Shown: positions 24,376-34,731, counted from the first letter of the stretch. The stretch: 64,000 nt of DNA from Taudactylus pleione (GCA_031769625.1 JAUIMM010000126.1:10670501-10734500); one strand, 5' to 3'. The notes: a model not told the origin generated them from the sequence alone. A program made the numbers and translations.

Positions 24376-24779
24376 CAAGGTGTCAGTACTCGCAAATCAA
24401 GCCCTACAAATGGGTGCATTTGCAACCTTTTGCCAGCCATTTTGAATGCATTTTAGGTCAACACTCTCCCAAAACATGCACTTGTCAGAGGGGTCCCTCT
24501 ACTTAGTGACACCCGGCGCGGGCTTATGATGCATATCCTTAAATGCTGCTGCCAAGGCCGCGTGCTGATAAAAAGAGAGCGAGGCCTCGCAAGTGTGGCC
24601 ACGCAGGCCGAACCCGCATTTTAGTGCAGACTGCCCTTGAGGACCATTGTATTTGCAGTGCCGGCTCCCTCACTGCCCCGGCAGAAATTGCATTAGTGCT
24701 GTTTAGTCTGTCAGGTTAATAGACTTATGGCAAAGTTAACTCAAAAGTGTGTTTCTATGCAGTCATTATGTCATCATTC
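24376..24779. other. Unassigned, moderately GC-rich
   Basis: A G+C-rich patch at 24505-24690 (ACACCCGGCGCGGGC, GGCCGCGTGC) may be part of a decayed element. No gene or matching ends seen. Confidence 0.35.
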
Positions 24780-25020
24780 AGAATTTTGGTGTGGACAAGG
24801 TGTCAACATTGTATAGGTTGACAGTCCATTTTAGTGTTAGAGACAAGCTGCAGTTAGGGTTAGAGTAAGGTCAGGGCTAAAATAAGCTAAAAAAAACTAT
24901 GTTCACATGTTGACTGTCGACATTCACAATGTCGACATTATGCCAATGTCAACAATGTGAATGTCGACATGTGACAGATCGATATTCAGACATCATAATG
25001 TTGACATTTTGTCCCACATG
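24780..25020. mobile_element. TGTCGACATT-repeat MITE-like sequence
   Basis: Several direct and inverted copies of GTCGACATT / AATGTCGAC occur at 24915-24970 (GACTGTCGACATTCACAATG, GAATGTCGACATGTGAC), with TTAGGGTTAGAG in the core. A related sequence lies at about 57062-57220. Ends not precisely defined. Confidence 0.5.
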
Positions 25021-25611
25021 ATCTGTGAGTGTGTGTATGTTTCTATGTGGTAGTGAAGATATCATTTCAATTATTTTGCTATTGGCAGATCACATGGGGG
25101 GGCATGCTCAGCACACAGAAGGGTCTGTTTTGAGTATAAAACGCGCTGCGCGAAGCCCTCTGTGATCCATGGACCCTCACGCCCTGTACCCATTATATAT
25201 ACATCATTGCTTTGAGTTAGATCATTCCATCCCTAAGCATTTAGTATAAGACTGTGCAAGTTTTGCAAGTCCTAGTCAACCACCCCATACATCAGAATAA
25301 ATTCACCATTGTCATCTCAGCTCTATTCACAGCCTCTAAATTTGCTGAAATTTACAGTTACAGGAGGAATAGCATTCACTTTGTAATGATGAAGTAAACC
25401 TGTAAAAGCAGAACTCAATTATTCTATAAATGGAATTTTTCTCCTGTAGGAAATGGCCTTTTCCATAACAAAACTCTATTCACAAGAAATTTCAATGCAA
25501 TTGTGCTCTTCTACTTTGAGCAATGGCAAAAGTATCAGCACAACTGAGGCTGCAGCTGCTACAGGGCCCGGGAGGCTCATGTCTAACCCCTTTATATGAA
25601 AGGGGATGTCA
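25021..25611. other. Unassigned intergenic DNA
   Basis: Nothing recognisable apart from a short GC-rich patch (AAACGCGCTGCGCG) near 25139. Confidence 0.4.
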
Positions 25612-25975
25612 TTTATATCCCAGCAGTTGGGATGCTGGCACTTAGAATGCCAGCACTGGAATCCCAACACCAGTCAGAATCCCAGTGCCAGCATCCCGAC
25701 TGCCGACATACCGATGGTAAGTATTGGGGTTAGGGTTAGGCACCAGGGGAAGGTTAGGTTTAGGCTGTGGTGGGGGAGGTTAGTTTTAGGCTGCAGGGGA
25801 TAGGGTTTGGTTTAGGCTGGGGGGGGAACTAGGATTAGGATGCAGGGATGGAGGGTTAGGGGTAGGGTTAGGATACTTACCTACAGGCATCGGTATCCTA
25901 ATCCTGTCGGGATTCTGGCATCAGGATTCTGACCACCGGAATCCTGAGCGCTGGCATCCCGTACCCAACCCCTGT
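25612..25975. mobile_element. MITE with telomere-like TTAGGG core
   Basis: Left GGGATGCTGGCACTTAGAATG and right GGAATCCTGAGCGCTGGCAT / CCCG ends are built from alternating GGAATCCC and CCAGCATCCC blocks. The core (25730-25880) is a run of GGTTAGGGTTAGG, GGTTAGG and GGGGGAGG units. No gene. Confidence 0.65.
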
Positions 25976-26851
25976 AAACACCTGTTTAGGTTCTTCGGGT
26001 GATGGCAGCGGTCATGTATGTGCTATTTTAGATTGATATTACACTCAATCATGTAACGTGTGAAAGGTGAGTGACAGATTGGATGGTGAAGTTGATTATC
26101 TAACAGCTACTAAATCCAAGTTTATATACCCCATGGGTTATATTATTTGTTTAGTCTAGTATGCTGGTATTTGTTGTACCTAATAACTTTAGTGTTTCTT
26201 TTTTGTTATGTTGATCGGTTGATTTAATCTCTTTTTGGGAATTTCTTAACAACCCTTTTCCCTTTACTATTGTCCCTTGATAATAAAAAATAATAACACT
26301 GTGTAATAGCAGGCTTTTATAATAGAAAAATGTATGTGCAAAGTTGCAAACGCAACGTAGTAGTGTTTAGTGTTGTATATGGTCTAAAAACAAAATTTCA
26401 GTCACATTGGGAATATTTGTGAAAATGAGTGCAAAGGAAAAAGGGCTGTGTTAGCCACCAAGTAGACACTGCCATTAATAAAAATCAAATGACAGTGCAA
26501 TATACTAATTGTGTGCTTTAACCAGTGGTGTAATAAAGTCAGGCAGGTGACTTGGCAAATACAAAGTAATACAGTCTATTAAATGGTGGTGTAATGGAAC
26601 CAGCAGCAGGATGACTTGGTATCTTTACAGCTGCAGTGATAATGCCCACTACATATTTATGCCCACGAATGTGCTGAAATGTATCTGGCCTGCCAAGTAA
26701 CTACAGAAGCTACTGACAGACCCATCTGTGGAGGTACAGCCAATTTGAATTTAGTACAGGAAGAGACACCAGTATGCTATCAGCCAAATATATGACAGAG
26801 GCCTCACCCAAATAGCATGATCATTTACATGGCAGCACATGGGAAGCGGGG
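25976..26851. other. Unassigned intergenic DNA
   Basis: AT-rich DNA up to the target site of the large hAT element. No frame, RNA gene or repeat end recognised. Confidence 0.45.
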
Positions 26852-27019
26852 GTCTAAAGTAGGGGTGAGCGGGTTTGGATTTCTGAAATCCGAACCCCCC
26901 CGAGCCCCCCTGATCCGAGGCCGATCCGAGTCAGGCTCGACTTTACCCGCCTGACTCGGATCTGAAATCGAGGCAAAACGTCATCATCCCGCCTTCCGGG
27001 TCTCGCGGGCTTTGGATCC

Positions 27020-27027
27020 TATATAAG
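27020..27027 (+). promoter_or_regulatory. TATA box of the hAT element
   Basis: TATATAAG stands about 160 bp inside the 5' end, in a GC-rich setting (GGATCC upstream and GGTACCCGCGTCGGCGCCATT downstream). By the usual spacing, transcription would begin around 27050. Promoter function is inferred from position and motif. Confidence 0.6.
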
Positions 27028-27129
27028 GTACCCGCGTCGGCGCCATTTTCTCACTTGGCTGTGGACAGTGAAGAGGGAGGGTGGGAGTTAGGGCTGGCTG
27101 GGCTGTGCAGTGTAGTGCAGAGTAGTGTT

Positions 27130-27320
27130 GTGCTGTGCTGTGCTGTGCTGTGCTGCTGTTGTCCATAGGGGCTATGTCCACTACTTCAAAGTCCATAGGG
27201 GCTGGCTGTGTTGTGCTGTGCTGCTGTTGTCCATAGGGGCTGTGTCCACTACTTCAAAGTCCATAGGGGCTGGCAGGACTGTGTTGTGCAGTCAGTTGTC
27301 CATAGGGGCTGTTTCCACAC
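27130..27320 (+). repeat. Promoter-proximal GTCCATAGGGGCT minisatellite
   Basis: TTGTCCATAGGGGCT occurs at about 27158, 27227 and 27297, separated by CACTACTTCAAAGTCCATAG and TGTGCTGTGCTG pieces, giving two units of about 69 bp and a partial third. It lies in the presumed 5' leader. The low-complexity frames across it (CCAVLCC-like) are not believed. Confidence 0.85.
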
Positions 27321-27410
27321 CAAAGTCCTGTGCAGTGTCCCAGTCCTAAAGGGGTGCTGTAGTGTTGTCCAGGGGGTGCTCTGTCCGTCAGGGGTGCTCC
27401 CCACAAGTGC

Positions 27411-28710
27411 TAAAAAAAATATATTTTTTCTGTGTTTGTGAATTGTGTGCGCAGTAGCTGCACGTGCATCAACAAAGTAGTGCCAAGCGTGCGCCTTTGT
27501 CATAAGTAAAGGGCCGGCTGGCTTGACCATTAAAGGGTGCTGTAACCCCCAAAGTACACTCCAAACCAAATAAAAAAATATTTTCTGTGTTTGTGAATTG
27601 TGTGCGCAGTAGCCGCACGTGCATCAACAAAGTAGTGCCAAGCGTGCGCCTGTGTCATAAGTAAAGGGCCGGCTGGCTTGACCATTAAAGGGTGCTGTAA
27701 CCCCCAAAGTACACTCCAAACCAAATAAAAAAATATTTTCTGTGTTTGTGAATTGTGTGCGCAGTAGCCGCACGTGCATCAACAAAGTAGTGCCAAGCGT
27801 GTGCCTGTGTCATAAGTAAAGGGCCGGCTGGCTTGACCGTTAAAGGGTGCTGTAACCCCCAAAGTACACTCCAAACCAAATAAAAAAATATTTTCTGTGT
27901 TTGTGAATTGTGTGCGCAGTAGCCGCATGTGCATCAACAAAGTAGTGCCAAGCGTGCGCCTTTGTCATAAGTAAAGGGCCGGCTGGCTTGACCGTTAAAG
28001 GGTGCTGTAACCCCCAAAGTACACTCCAAACCAAATAAAAAAATATTTTCTGTGTTTGTGAATTGTGTGCGCAGTAGCTGTACGTGCATCAACAAGGTAG
28101 TGCCAAGCGTGCGCCTGTGTCATAAGTAAAGGGCCGGCTGGATTGACCGTTAAAGGGTGCTGTAACCCCCAAAGTACACTCCAAACCAAATAAAAAAATA
28201 TTTTCTGTGTTTGTGAATTGTGTGCGCAGTAGCCGCACGTGCATCAACAAAGTAGTGCCAAGCGTGCGCCTGTGTCATAAGTAAAGGGCCAGCTGGCTTG
28301 ACCGTTAAAGGGTGCTGTAACCCCCAAAGTACACTCCAAACAAAATAAAAAAATATTTTCTGTGTTTGTGAATTGTGTGCGCAGTAGCCGCACGTGCATC
28401 AACAAAGTAGTGCCAAGCGTGCGCCTGTGTCATAAGTAAAGGGCCAGCTGGCTTGACCGTTAAAGGGTGCTGTAACCCCCAAAGTACACTCCAAACAAAA
28501 TAAAAAAATATTTTCTGTGTTTGTGAATTGTGTGCACTGTGGCTGCACGTGCATCAACAAAGGAGCAGTGCCAAGCGTGCGCCTGTGTCCCATAAGTAAA
28601 GAGCCGGCTGGCTCATTTCTTAAAGGGTGGTGTAACCCACAAAGTGCACTACTCTCCAGCAAAAATAAAAAAATATTTTCTGTGTTTGTGTGCGCCTTAG
28701 CCGCACGTAT
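27411..28710 (+). repeat. 155-bp tandem array in the hAT 5' leader
   Basis: Units begin with TAAAAAAATA at 27571, 27726, 27881, 28036, 28191, 28346 and 28501, exactly 155 bp apart. A 160-bp first unit begins at 27411, a 165-bp unit spans 28501-28665, and a partial unit follows. Copies differ by only a few substitutions, for example GCCGCACG versus GCTGTACG. Each unit includes TTTTCTGTGTTTGTGAATTG and GTGTGCGCAG, which resembles a polypyrimidine tract followed by a splice acceptor. Identical 64-codon minus frames repeat once per unit and are array artefacts. Confidence 0.97.
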
Positions 28711-28727
28711 ATATCAATATAACATAA

Positions 28728-29750
28728 ATGGAGGACCAAACTTTCTCCGATAAAAACAAAATAGGGAAAGATCAAGAACCACTTCCTCCTAGTGCTGAAG
28801 CTGCTGCCACTAGTCATGACATATACGATAACATGCCATCAACGTCGTCTGCCAAGGCCGATGCCAAATGTCATAGTAGAGGACACATACAATCCCAAAT
28901 GACAAAGTTCAGGAAAATTACCTTGAAAAAAACATTTAAATCATCTGATGAGAAACGTAAACTTGCCAATATGCCATTTACGACACGGAGTGGCAAGGAA
29001 CGGCTAAGGTCTTTCCCTATGTTCTTGACTAGTGGTTCAGCTTCACATGACGATGGAAGCCTTCCTCCCGCTAAAAAAATCAAACGAGTTAAGCTGGCAA
29101 AAGCACAGCGAAGAACTGTGCGTTCTAAGAAGATATCACAAATCCCCAAGGAGAGTCCAAGTGTGGTGGCGGTTGCGATGCCTGACCTTCCCAGCACTGG
29201 ACGGGAAGAAGTGGCTCTTTCCACCATTTGCACGCCCCCTGCAAGTGCTGAAAGGAGCACCCACAGTCCACTTGCTGACATGCAAATTGAAGATGTCATT
29301 GTTGAAGTACAACAGGATGAGGATACTGGTGTAGCTGGCACTGAGGAGGAAGTTGGCGAGGAGTATTCTGATGGTGATGTGGTTTGTTTAAATCAGGCTC
29401 CGGGGGAGACAGTTGTCCGTGGGATGAAAAAGCCCATCACGGTCATGCCTGGGCAGAAGACCAAACATTCCACCTCTTTGGTCTGGCAATATTTCTATCC
29501 AAATCCGGACAACAACTGTCTTGCCATATGTACCATATGTAAAGGTGAAATAAGTAGGGGTAGGGACGTTAACCACCTAGGAACATCCTCCCTTATACGG
29601 CACCTGCAGCGCGTTCATAAAAAGTTACTGTCAAGTTCAGAAACTTTGGCTAAGACCGTAAGCAGTCCAGGGACACCTAAATCCCTTTTTCCTGTTTTAT
29701 CCAAGGAATCGGTGGATGAGGAGGATGAGAACGACATCTTGCCTCCATAG
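28728..29750 (+). CDS. BED zinc-finger protein of a hAT element (core-deleted transposase)
   Basis: A 340-codon uninterrupted frame starts 17 bases after the last array unit. ATG is followed by G, but position -3 is T, so the start context is only fair. Visible in order: a Ser-rich N-terminus; a basic block at residues 114-142 (AKKIKRVKLAKAQRR, RSKK), probably nuclear targeting; an acidic stretch at 187-217; and a BED finger at about 246-300. The finger has W253, aromatic Y255/F256/Y257, C268-x2-C271 and H292-x4-H297, the standard zinc ligands. A 40-residue tail ends in an acidic EEDEND segment. BED fingers bind DNA in hAT transposases and ZBED proteins. The catalytic RNase-H domain and C-terminal hATC domain expected of a transposase are absent. 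From recall only, the last residues and the DNA past the stop resemble the 3' end of full-length frog hAT elements, which would mean an in-frame internal deletion. It could bind element ends without cutting and so repress mobilisation. A separate domesticated ZBED-like gene is less likely because the element ends and duplication are intact. Confidence 0.85.
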   Translation: MEDQTFSDKNKIGKDQEPLPPSAEAAATSHDIYDNMPSTSSAKADAKCHSRGHIQSQMTKFRKITLKKTFKSSDEKRKLANMPFTTRSGKERLRSFPMFLTSGSASHDDGSLPPAKKIKRVKLAKAQRRTVRSKKISQIPKESPSVVAVAMPDLPSTGREEVALSTICTPPASAERSTHSPLADMQIEDVIVEVQQDEDTGVAGTEEEVGEEYSDGDVVCLNQAPGETVVRGMKKPITVMPGQKTKHSTSLVWQYFYPNPDNNCLAICTICKGEISRGRDVNHLGTSSLIRHLQRVHKKLLSSSETLAKTVSSPGTPKSLFPVLSKESVDEEDENDILPP

Positions 29751-29806
29751 AGCCAGTTTGTGCAGAGACACATTAATTGCCAGCTTGTTTTGTGGGGGCC
29801 CAAACG

Positions 29807-29862
29807 AACCAATCATTTCAGCCACAGTCATGTGGCAGACCCTGGTACTGAAATGATTGGTT
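29807..29862 (+). other. Hairpin in the hAT 3' region
   Basis: AACCAATCATTTCAG (29807-29821) pairs perfectly with CTGAAATGATTGGTT (29848-29862) across a 26-nt loop, about 60 bp after the stop codon. It could form in RNA or cruciform DNA. Its role is unknown. Confidence 0.7.
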
Positions 29863-30239
29863 TGTTAAAGTGTGCATGTCCTATTTATTCAACATATTCC
29901 AAGGACAATTCTATCTTGCACCTCTTTTTTTTCTTTGCAGTATGTACTGTTTGGGGCCTAGTTTTTCAAACTGCCATCCTGTCTGCCACTGCAGTGTCAC
30001 TCCTAGATGGGCCACGTGTTTGTGCCGCCCACTCGTGTCGCTTAGCATAGTCATCCAGCTACCTTGGTGCAATCTTTTGGCCATAAAAAACAATATTGTG
30101 AGGTGTGAGGTGTTCAGAATAGACTGGAAATGAGTGGAAATGAAGGTTATTGAGGTTAATAATTGCATAGGAGCAGAAAAACCCACAAATTCTGTGATTT
30201 AAGCTCTTTTTATGCTTTTTTAAAAAAAAATACAGATCC

Positions 30240-30371
30240 AAAACACAAAACCCAGAACCCAAAACACGGAAGGGTGGTTTTGGCAAAACCAATCCAGATC
30301 CAAAACACAAAGAAAGATCCATATCCAAAACCAAAACACAAAACACGAAAAGTGGCCGGTGCACACCCCTA
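30240..30371 (+). promoter_or_regulatory. Subterminal AAAACACAA repeats of the hAT 3' end
   Basis: CAAAACAC or close variants recur about five times within the last 130 bp, up to the TAGGGGTG end. Clustered subterminal repeats are the usual transposase-binding sites in hAT elements, so these are candidate targets of the BED finger. Binding is inferred. Confidence 0.45.
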
Positions 30372-30379
30372 GTCTAAAG

Positions 30380-30868
30380 TGGTATACCCGTGCCAGTTCC
30401 TGCAAGTGGAGTCATTCCCCATCAAATTTAAAAACACAGTGGCTGGAACACTTATGCGCTTGCATATTACTGGCACAATATATTCCTAAAGAAAGAGTAA
30501 ATCTTGTTAAGGTCAAAAACTATTTCTCTATTTTGTCTTACTATCAATTGCCGATTAACATTATCCTTGTAGCATGCTGTAAAGTCTGGCACAATATGTA
30601 GGAAGTCATCGCTTCTTCACGGTCTACATGTTCACTACACTGCTGTACTATTCCCCAGACCTGTACTCTCTCACCTCTTTATTTCTGCTGCGAAGAAACC
30701 TTAAAGGGACTCCCTGATATATTAATTTCCTGGATGAGCGCCGAGTAGCAGGATTTTAAGGTGGAAAAGAAAATGTGACATTGTATTGCAATATTGAATT
30801 TTATGACATCTACAGTTTAAAGAAAAAAACATTTGTATTGCACTGGCAATAAAAGAACTGCACACTAA
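30380..30868. other. Unassigned intergenic DNA
   Basis: No coding frame, RNA gene or terminal repeat recognised between the hAT insertion and the next MITE. Confidence 0.45.
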
Positions 30869-31051
30869 GGGGTACATTTACTAAAGTGAGAGTTTTTAGA
30901 AGTGGAGATGTTGCCCATAGCAACCAATCAGATTCTACATAATATTTAAAAAGCACCTTCTAGAAGATAATAGCTAGAATCTGATTGGTTGCTATGGGCA
31001 ACATCTGCACTTCTAAAAACTCTCACTTTAGTAAATTAGTAAATTTACCCC
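30869..31051. mobile_element. Foldback MITE, TSD TAA (CCATAGCAACCAATCAG arms)
   Basis: GGGGTACATTTACTAAAGTG and CACTTTAGTAAATTAGTAAA / TTTACCCC are inverted ends. The arms pair along almost the whole element: CCCATAGCAACCAATCAGAT with ATCTGATTGGTTGCTATGGG. TAA flanks both sides (30866-30868, 31052-31054), as expected for PIF/Harbinger-type 3-bp duplications. Related copies: 40649-40823, 24219-24375 and 4605-4712. Confidence 0.93.
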
Positions 31052-31198
31052 TAAGGGGCTGATTTAGAATTGGATGTAAAAACTTTTTGCATTACTGTAT
31101 CTAATAATCAAACATACCTTGTAATGGGCCTGTTTCTGAGTCTGGCATAAGTGTCAATGCATACAGCTTTTCTGAATATATTCATACTGCGCATGCGC

Positions 31199-32960
31199 CA
31201 GGGGAGGATTGGGAATTTAAAGTGGCCCTGGAAAAAACTGTGAAAGTGGCCCTATGTGCACGTTCCGACGGCACGCACCCGGAAAAGTGGACGTGGCCTC
31301 ATTTCAAGGGGTGCAAGCCACTTCCCCCCATTTTAGTTATGCTGGGGACATGCCCACCGCTCCAGGAGCTGATGCGCATGCCCACAGTCCCTCTATCCAG
31401 CAAATAAGCACAGCAAGCATGTGAATTAGTATTTTCTTATCTATATGATTTCTTTGCAACAGGAAACCTCTGAAGAAATTGATCCTCCCTGGACAGGCAG
31501 TGTCTTGAGTCGGTATTCACTATTCATGCAGGAGATCCCATGGTCTGGAAGCTGCCTATTTGTGTCACAATAAAGCCAATATCATTATCATGCAACAGAG
31601 GTTCAACCAGATAATACCAGAAGTTTGGAGCAGGACAAAATGTGAGTTTCCCATATCAAACAATTTTATATTAATAAAATATATTTGCTCATTTGGTACC
31701 ATTTGCATCAGTAATATGATTTCATTAGAATTGTTGTCTTACTGATAATTACTGTCTCCCAGTCTATTCTTCTAAGAGTACTAGTGGTCCTACCATCATC
31801 TGTGTGTGTCTCCAGCACCATCTCCTTAGTGTGTCTCCAGACCATCCCCCCTATGTGTATCTCCAGCTCTGCCCCCTTGTCTCTCCAGCACCATCCTTCT
31901 GTGTCTCCCCAATAGCATCATTCTGCATCTCCCCAGTGCCATTATCCTGTGTCTCCCCAGTGCCATCATCCTGCATCTCCCCAGCACCATCCTCCTGCCC
32001 TATCACAGAATAGCCTCCTCCCCCACAGATAGTTAATCTCCCTTTAGCACAGAATAGCTCTCCTCTCCCCAGATCATCATCTCCCATAAGCACAGAATAG
32101 CCCCCTCTCCAAAACACAGATCTTCCCTTAGCACAGAATAGCCCCCTCCACACAGATCATCTCTCCTTAGCACAGACTAGCCCCCCTCCCCACAGACAGA
32201 TAATCTCCCCCTAGTACAGCAGAACCCCCCTCTCCCTCAGACAGATCATCATCATCCTTAGCAAAAAATAGCCCCCCCCCAACAGACAGATAATCTCCCC
32301 TTAGTTCAGAATAATCCTCCCTCCCTCCAGACAGATCATCATTCCTCCCCCACCCAAGACTAGTACAGAATAGTCCCCCATCCCCCAGAGACAGATCTTC
32401 ATCTCCCTATCAGCCAGTCTGTCTTTTATAAAAAAAAAGCCATGACTCCTGCAGCCGTTGCTGATGGAAGTCTCAGGCAGTCTTGTTTGTATGTCTCCCA
32501 GGTAGCCAACCCAGCCCCGTTCTGCCTGAGTCTCCCAGGCAGCCATCCCTGATTGTCTCCTCTCCACTCTGCCCCCTCACTAGGCTGTGAAGTTAAAGTT
32601 TAACTTCCCACCCTGAGGAAGGGACAGAGTGGAGAGGAGACAATCGGACTGGCTGCCTAAGCGGCCCCATTATTTATGTCACCTGCACTCTTCTTCTGGG
32701 TGCTGGCAGCGTATGAGACAGCTCCCTTCCTGGTGTGGTTTTAAACAGTAAGTAAAGCCTCTTCTCGCGAGAAGAGGTGGGCCGCGGGCAGCTGAGAACT
32801 AGACTAACTGTGACATTCAGCCAGGTTGCCTGTCATGCTAAAAACATGTGACAGTCGGGTGACATGAATCGGGGGGCGGGGCCACAATTGACAAGCAGCC
32901 CCGAGACCAATCGGCCCCCCAGGATTCTTCCTGCTTAAGGTAAGAGCCAATCCGCCCCTG
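31199..32960. mobile_element. 1.76-kb non-autonomous hAT element
   Basis: Left CAGGGGAGGATTGG and right CCAATCCGCCCCTG are inverted with one mismatch. Flanking octamers GCATGCGC (31191-31198) and GCTTGTGC (32961-32968) agree at six of eight positions, consistent with an old 8-bp duplication. GTGGCCCTGG and GTGGCCCTATG words follow the left end. The interior is largely CT-rich tandem repeat; no transposase frame remains. Confidence 0.75.
31795..32400 (+). repeat. CT-rich degenerate tandem repeats
   Basis: The first part (to about 32000) repeats a motif of about 24 bp, GTGTCTCCCCAGTGCCATCA. The second part repeats a longer unit with CTTAGCACAGAATAGCCCCC and CAGACAGATAATCTCCCC. It lies inside the hAT at 31199-32960. 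The minus frame at 31851-32153 (GAGETQ- and GTGE-rich) is an artefact of the repeat. Confidence 0.85.
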
Positions 32961-33376
32961 GCTTGTGCTGTAGACAGAAATTACTGCATATACACATACG
33001 GACGGTGTTGGCAAGTGCAGATGTCTTTCAGTGGAATTGAATTTTCTGGGTGTTAACAGGGTGGTGACCGCACAGAATTGTTCTGTCTCACGAGAGTGTC
33101 ATAGGAGCTTTGTAGGTGCGCAAGTCGACTTCCATGATCCATCGTAGCATACATAAGGAAATGGGATGTATGTTCCAGAGGGGTCTTTTGCACCCAGCAT
33201 GGGGTGGATGTAAGTTCAGATACTACAGTTGGCAGCTGTGTCTCTGGCCGATAAAACAGTGGGCGGGATGACCTACTATACCACATGCAGACGCATTGAT
33301 CTTTGGCATACATGGGTAAACTGCCTAAGTCGCATGGAAGAGAGGCTGCAGATACGTGTGACTCACAATCAGGCCC

Positions 33377-34356
33377 GATATGTGCAACCTCAAAAAATGA
33401 CATAGATGCATGCTGTGTGCCCGATTTGTGCAACCTTAACAAATGGCATAGATGCATGCTGTGTTGTAGTGCATACTTTGCTCCTGTTTTGTATAGACAA
33501 AATCAAAAGATAGACACAGATTTAAGGACAGAGCCAAAGTACCTCTCTGTGTCCTTACTGTACTCCACTTGCAAGTGAATGCGCTTGATCTGCCTCTGGA
33601 AATGCTGGTACAGTGCAACAATCTTGTATAAGATGCATTATTCTATGGATATGCACTTGTGTACAACTCAAAATCAGCCCATCATTCAATAACATCCATC
33701 ATCCTAAAGTAACTACATCTCTCAGTAAATATATTCTTCTATCATAGTTAATAATAAAGGGTTGTTTAGAAGTGAATGTATTGTTTACACACATAACTTA
33801 CATGAGCTGTATAAAAGCAGTGTTCACACCTACTACGCTCTTAAAAGAGCAATCAGTTGAGTGTGACGTATCTCTCATTCAGCCATAAATACCTTTTACA
33901 ATCAATATCTGAAGCAGAAAGCCATTTATGGTAGGGCTCCCATTGTCTCTGACTGGCTGCATTAGCGAGATGGAGGCCAGTGACAAAAAGCAAATCACCA
34001 GACAAATAAATGTGTGATGTCCATTACTGCACATCCTCATTTATTCTCCATACTATGTATTGTGAATTAGCTGTGTTTTCCAAGAGAAAAGGCAACAAGA
34101 TACAGATCAAATCAGCCTTAGTGAGAATCATTTGCAAGAGCAGTAAATTAATGTACGAGCAGAAATGTAATAAGTATTCATTTTAATATAAAAAACAGAA
34201 CTTCCAAATTGAGATTATTAAGAAACATTTAATCACTGGGGACTTTTTCTGAAAAATGGGTAACAATGAGAGCACTGATCGAATATGTGCAGATTCCCCA
34301 TTTTGCCTCATCCCTATATGACACAAAATACCTATAAAAAAGCTATTCTTAGTTAA
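33377..34356. other. Unique DNA, possible conserved block
   Basis: No gene. The stretch at about 33830-34090 is balanced in composition with no repeat structure and might be a conserved non-coding element; that is a guess from texture only. Confidence 0.3.
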
Positions 34357-34364
34357 ATGGACAC

Positions 34365-34731
34365 CAGTGGCGTCCCTACCTGCTGATGCACCCGGTGTGG
34401 GTAGGGATGGGCAGTATTATAGCAGTACGCGTGGCATCGCCGTGCACTGGAAAAGGGGGCATGGCTTCATTACAAGGGGCGTGGTCTCACAGCTGGGGGC
34501 GGGGCCACACATTCGAACCCCGTTTTCGTCTCTCCAGGGGGTCCCAGAGGTGCGGGCTGCCCTCTTGAGACCACACTGTGACAGGAGCCGAGTGCTGCAT
34601 GTAATTCTAAAGTGCAGCACCCGGCTCCTGTCACTGATCGGGAGTCTGGACTTTGGTGTCACCCCTCGGCGGGTGACACCTGGGTGCGGCCGCACCCCCG
34701 CACCCCCCGCACCCTCCTTGTGACGCTACTG
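34365..34731. mobile_element. Non-autonomous hAT element, TSD ATGGACAC
   Basis: Ends CAGTGGCGTCCCTAC and TGTGACGCTACTG are inverted with small differences, and ATGGACAC is duplicated exactly at 34357-34364 and 34732-34739. An internal inverted pair (GACAGGAGCCGAGTGCTGCA / TGCAGCACCCGGCTCCTGTC) lies at 34579-34638. The overlapping frames are GC-rich artefacts. Confidence 0.93.

Larger units (their letters stand above)
26860..30371 (+). mobile_element. 3.5-kb hAT transposon, TSD GTCTAAAG, internally deleted
   Basis: Left end TAGGGGTGAGCGGG and right end GGTGCACACCCCTA share the inverted TAGGGGTG. The 8-bp sequence GTCTAAAG is duplicated exactly at 26852-26859 and 30372-30379, which defines a hAT-type insertion. 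In order it contains GATCCGAG-like subterminal repeats, a TATA box (27020), minisatellites (27130-27320), a 155-bp array (27411-28710), a BED-finger frame (28728-29750), a 3' hairpin (29807-29862) and AAAACACAA-rich subterminal DNA. A complete hAT transposase would need several hundred more codons with a DDE-type RNase-H fold and a hATC domain; there is no room, so this copy is non-autonomous. Confidence 0.95.
31055..33376. mobile_element. Probable GGGCCTGATTCAG MITE split by a hAT element
   Basis: GGGGCTGATTTAGAATTGG at 31055 looks like the left end and GACTCACAATCAGGCCC at about 33360-33376 like the right end, with the 31199-32960 hAT insertion between. About 560 bp remain when the hAT is removed, close to the size of other copies. 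The right boundary is uncertain because CCGATATGTGCAACCT and CCGATTTGTGCAACCT are duplicated at 33376 and 33421. Confidence 0.5.

Noticed and set aside
25730..25880. Interstitial telomere
   Set aside because: TTAGGG words are imperfect, mixed with GGGGGAGG spacers and sit inside a repeated MITE family.
27530..28189. Series of identical 64-codon minus frames
   Set aside because: One frame per 155-bp unit; a direct result of the tandem array, with no independent support.
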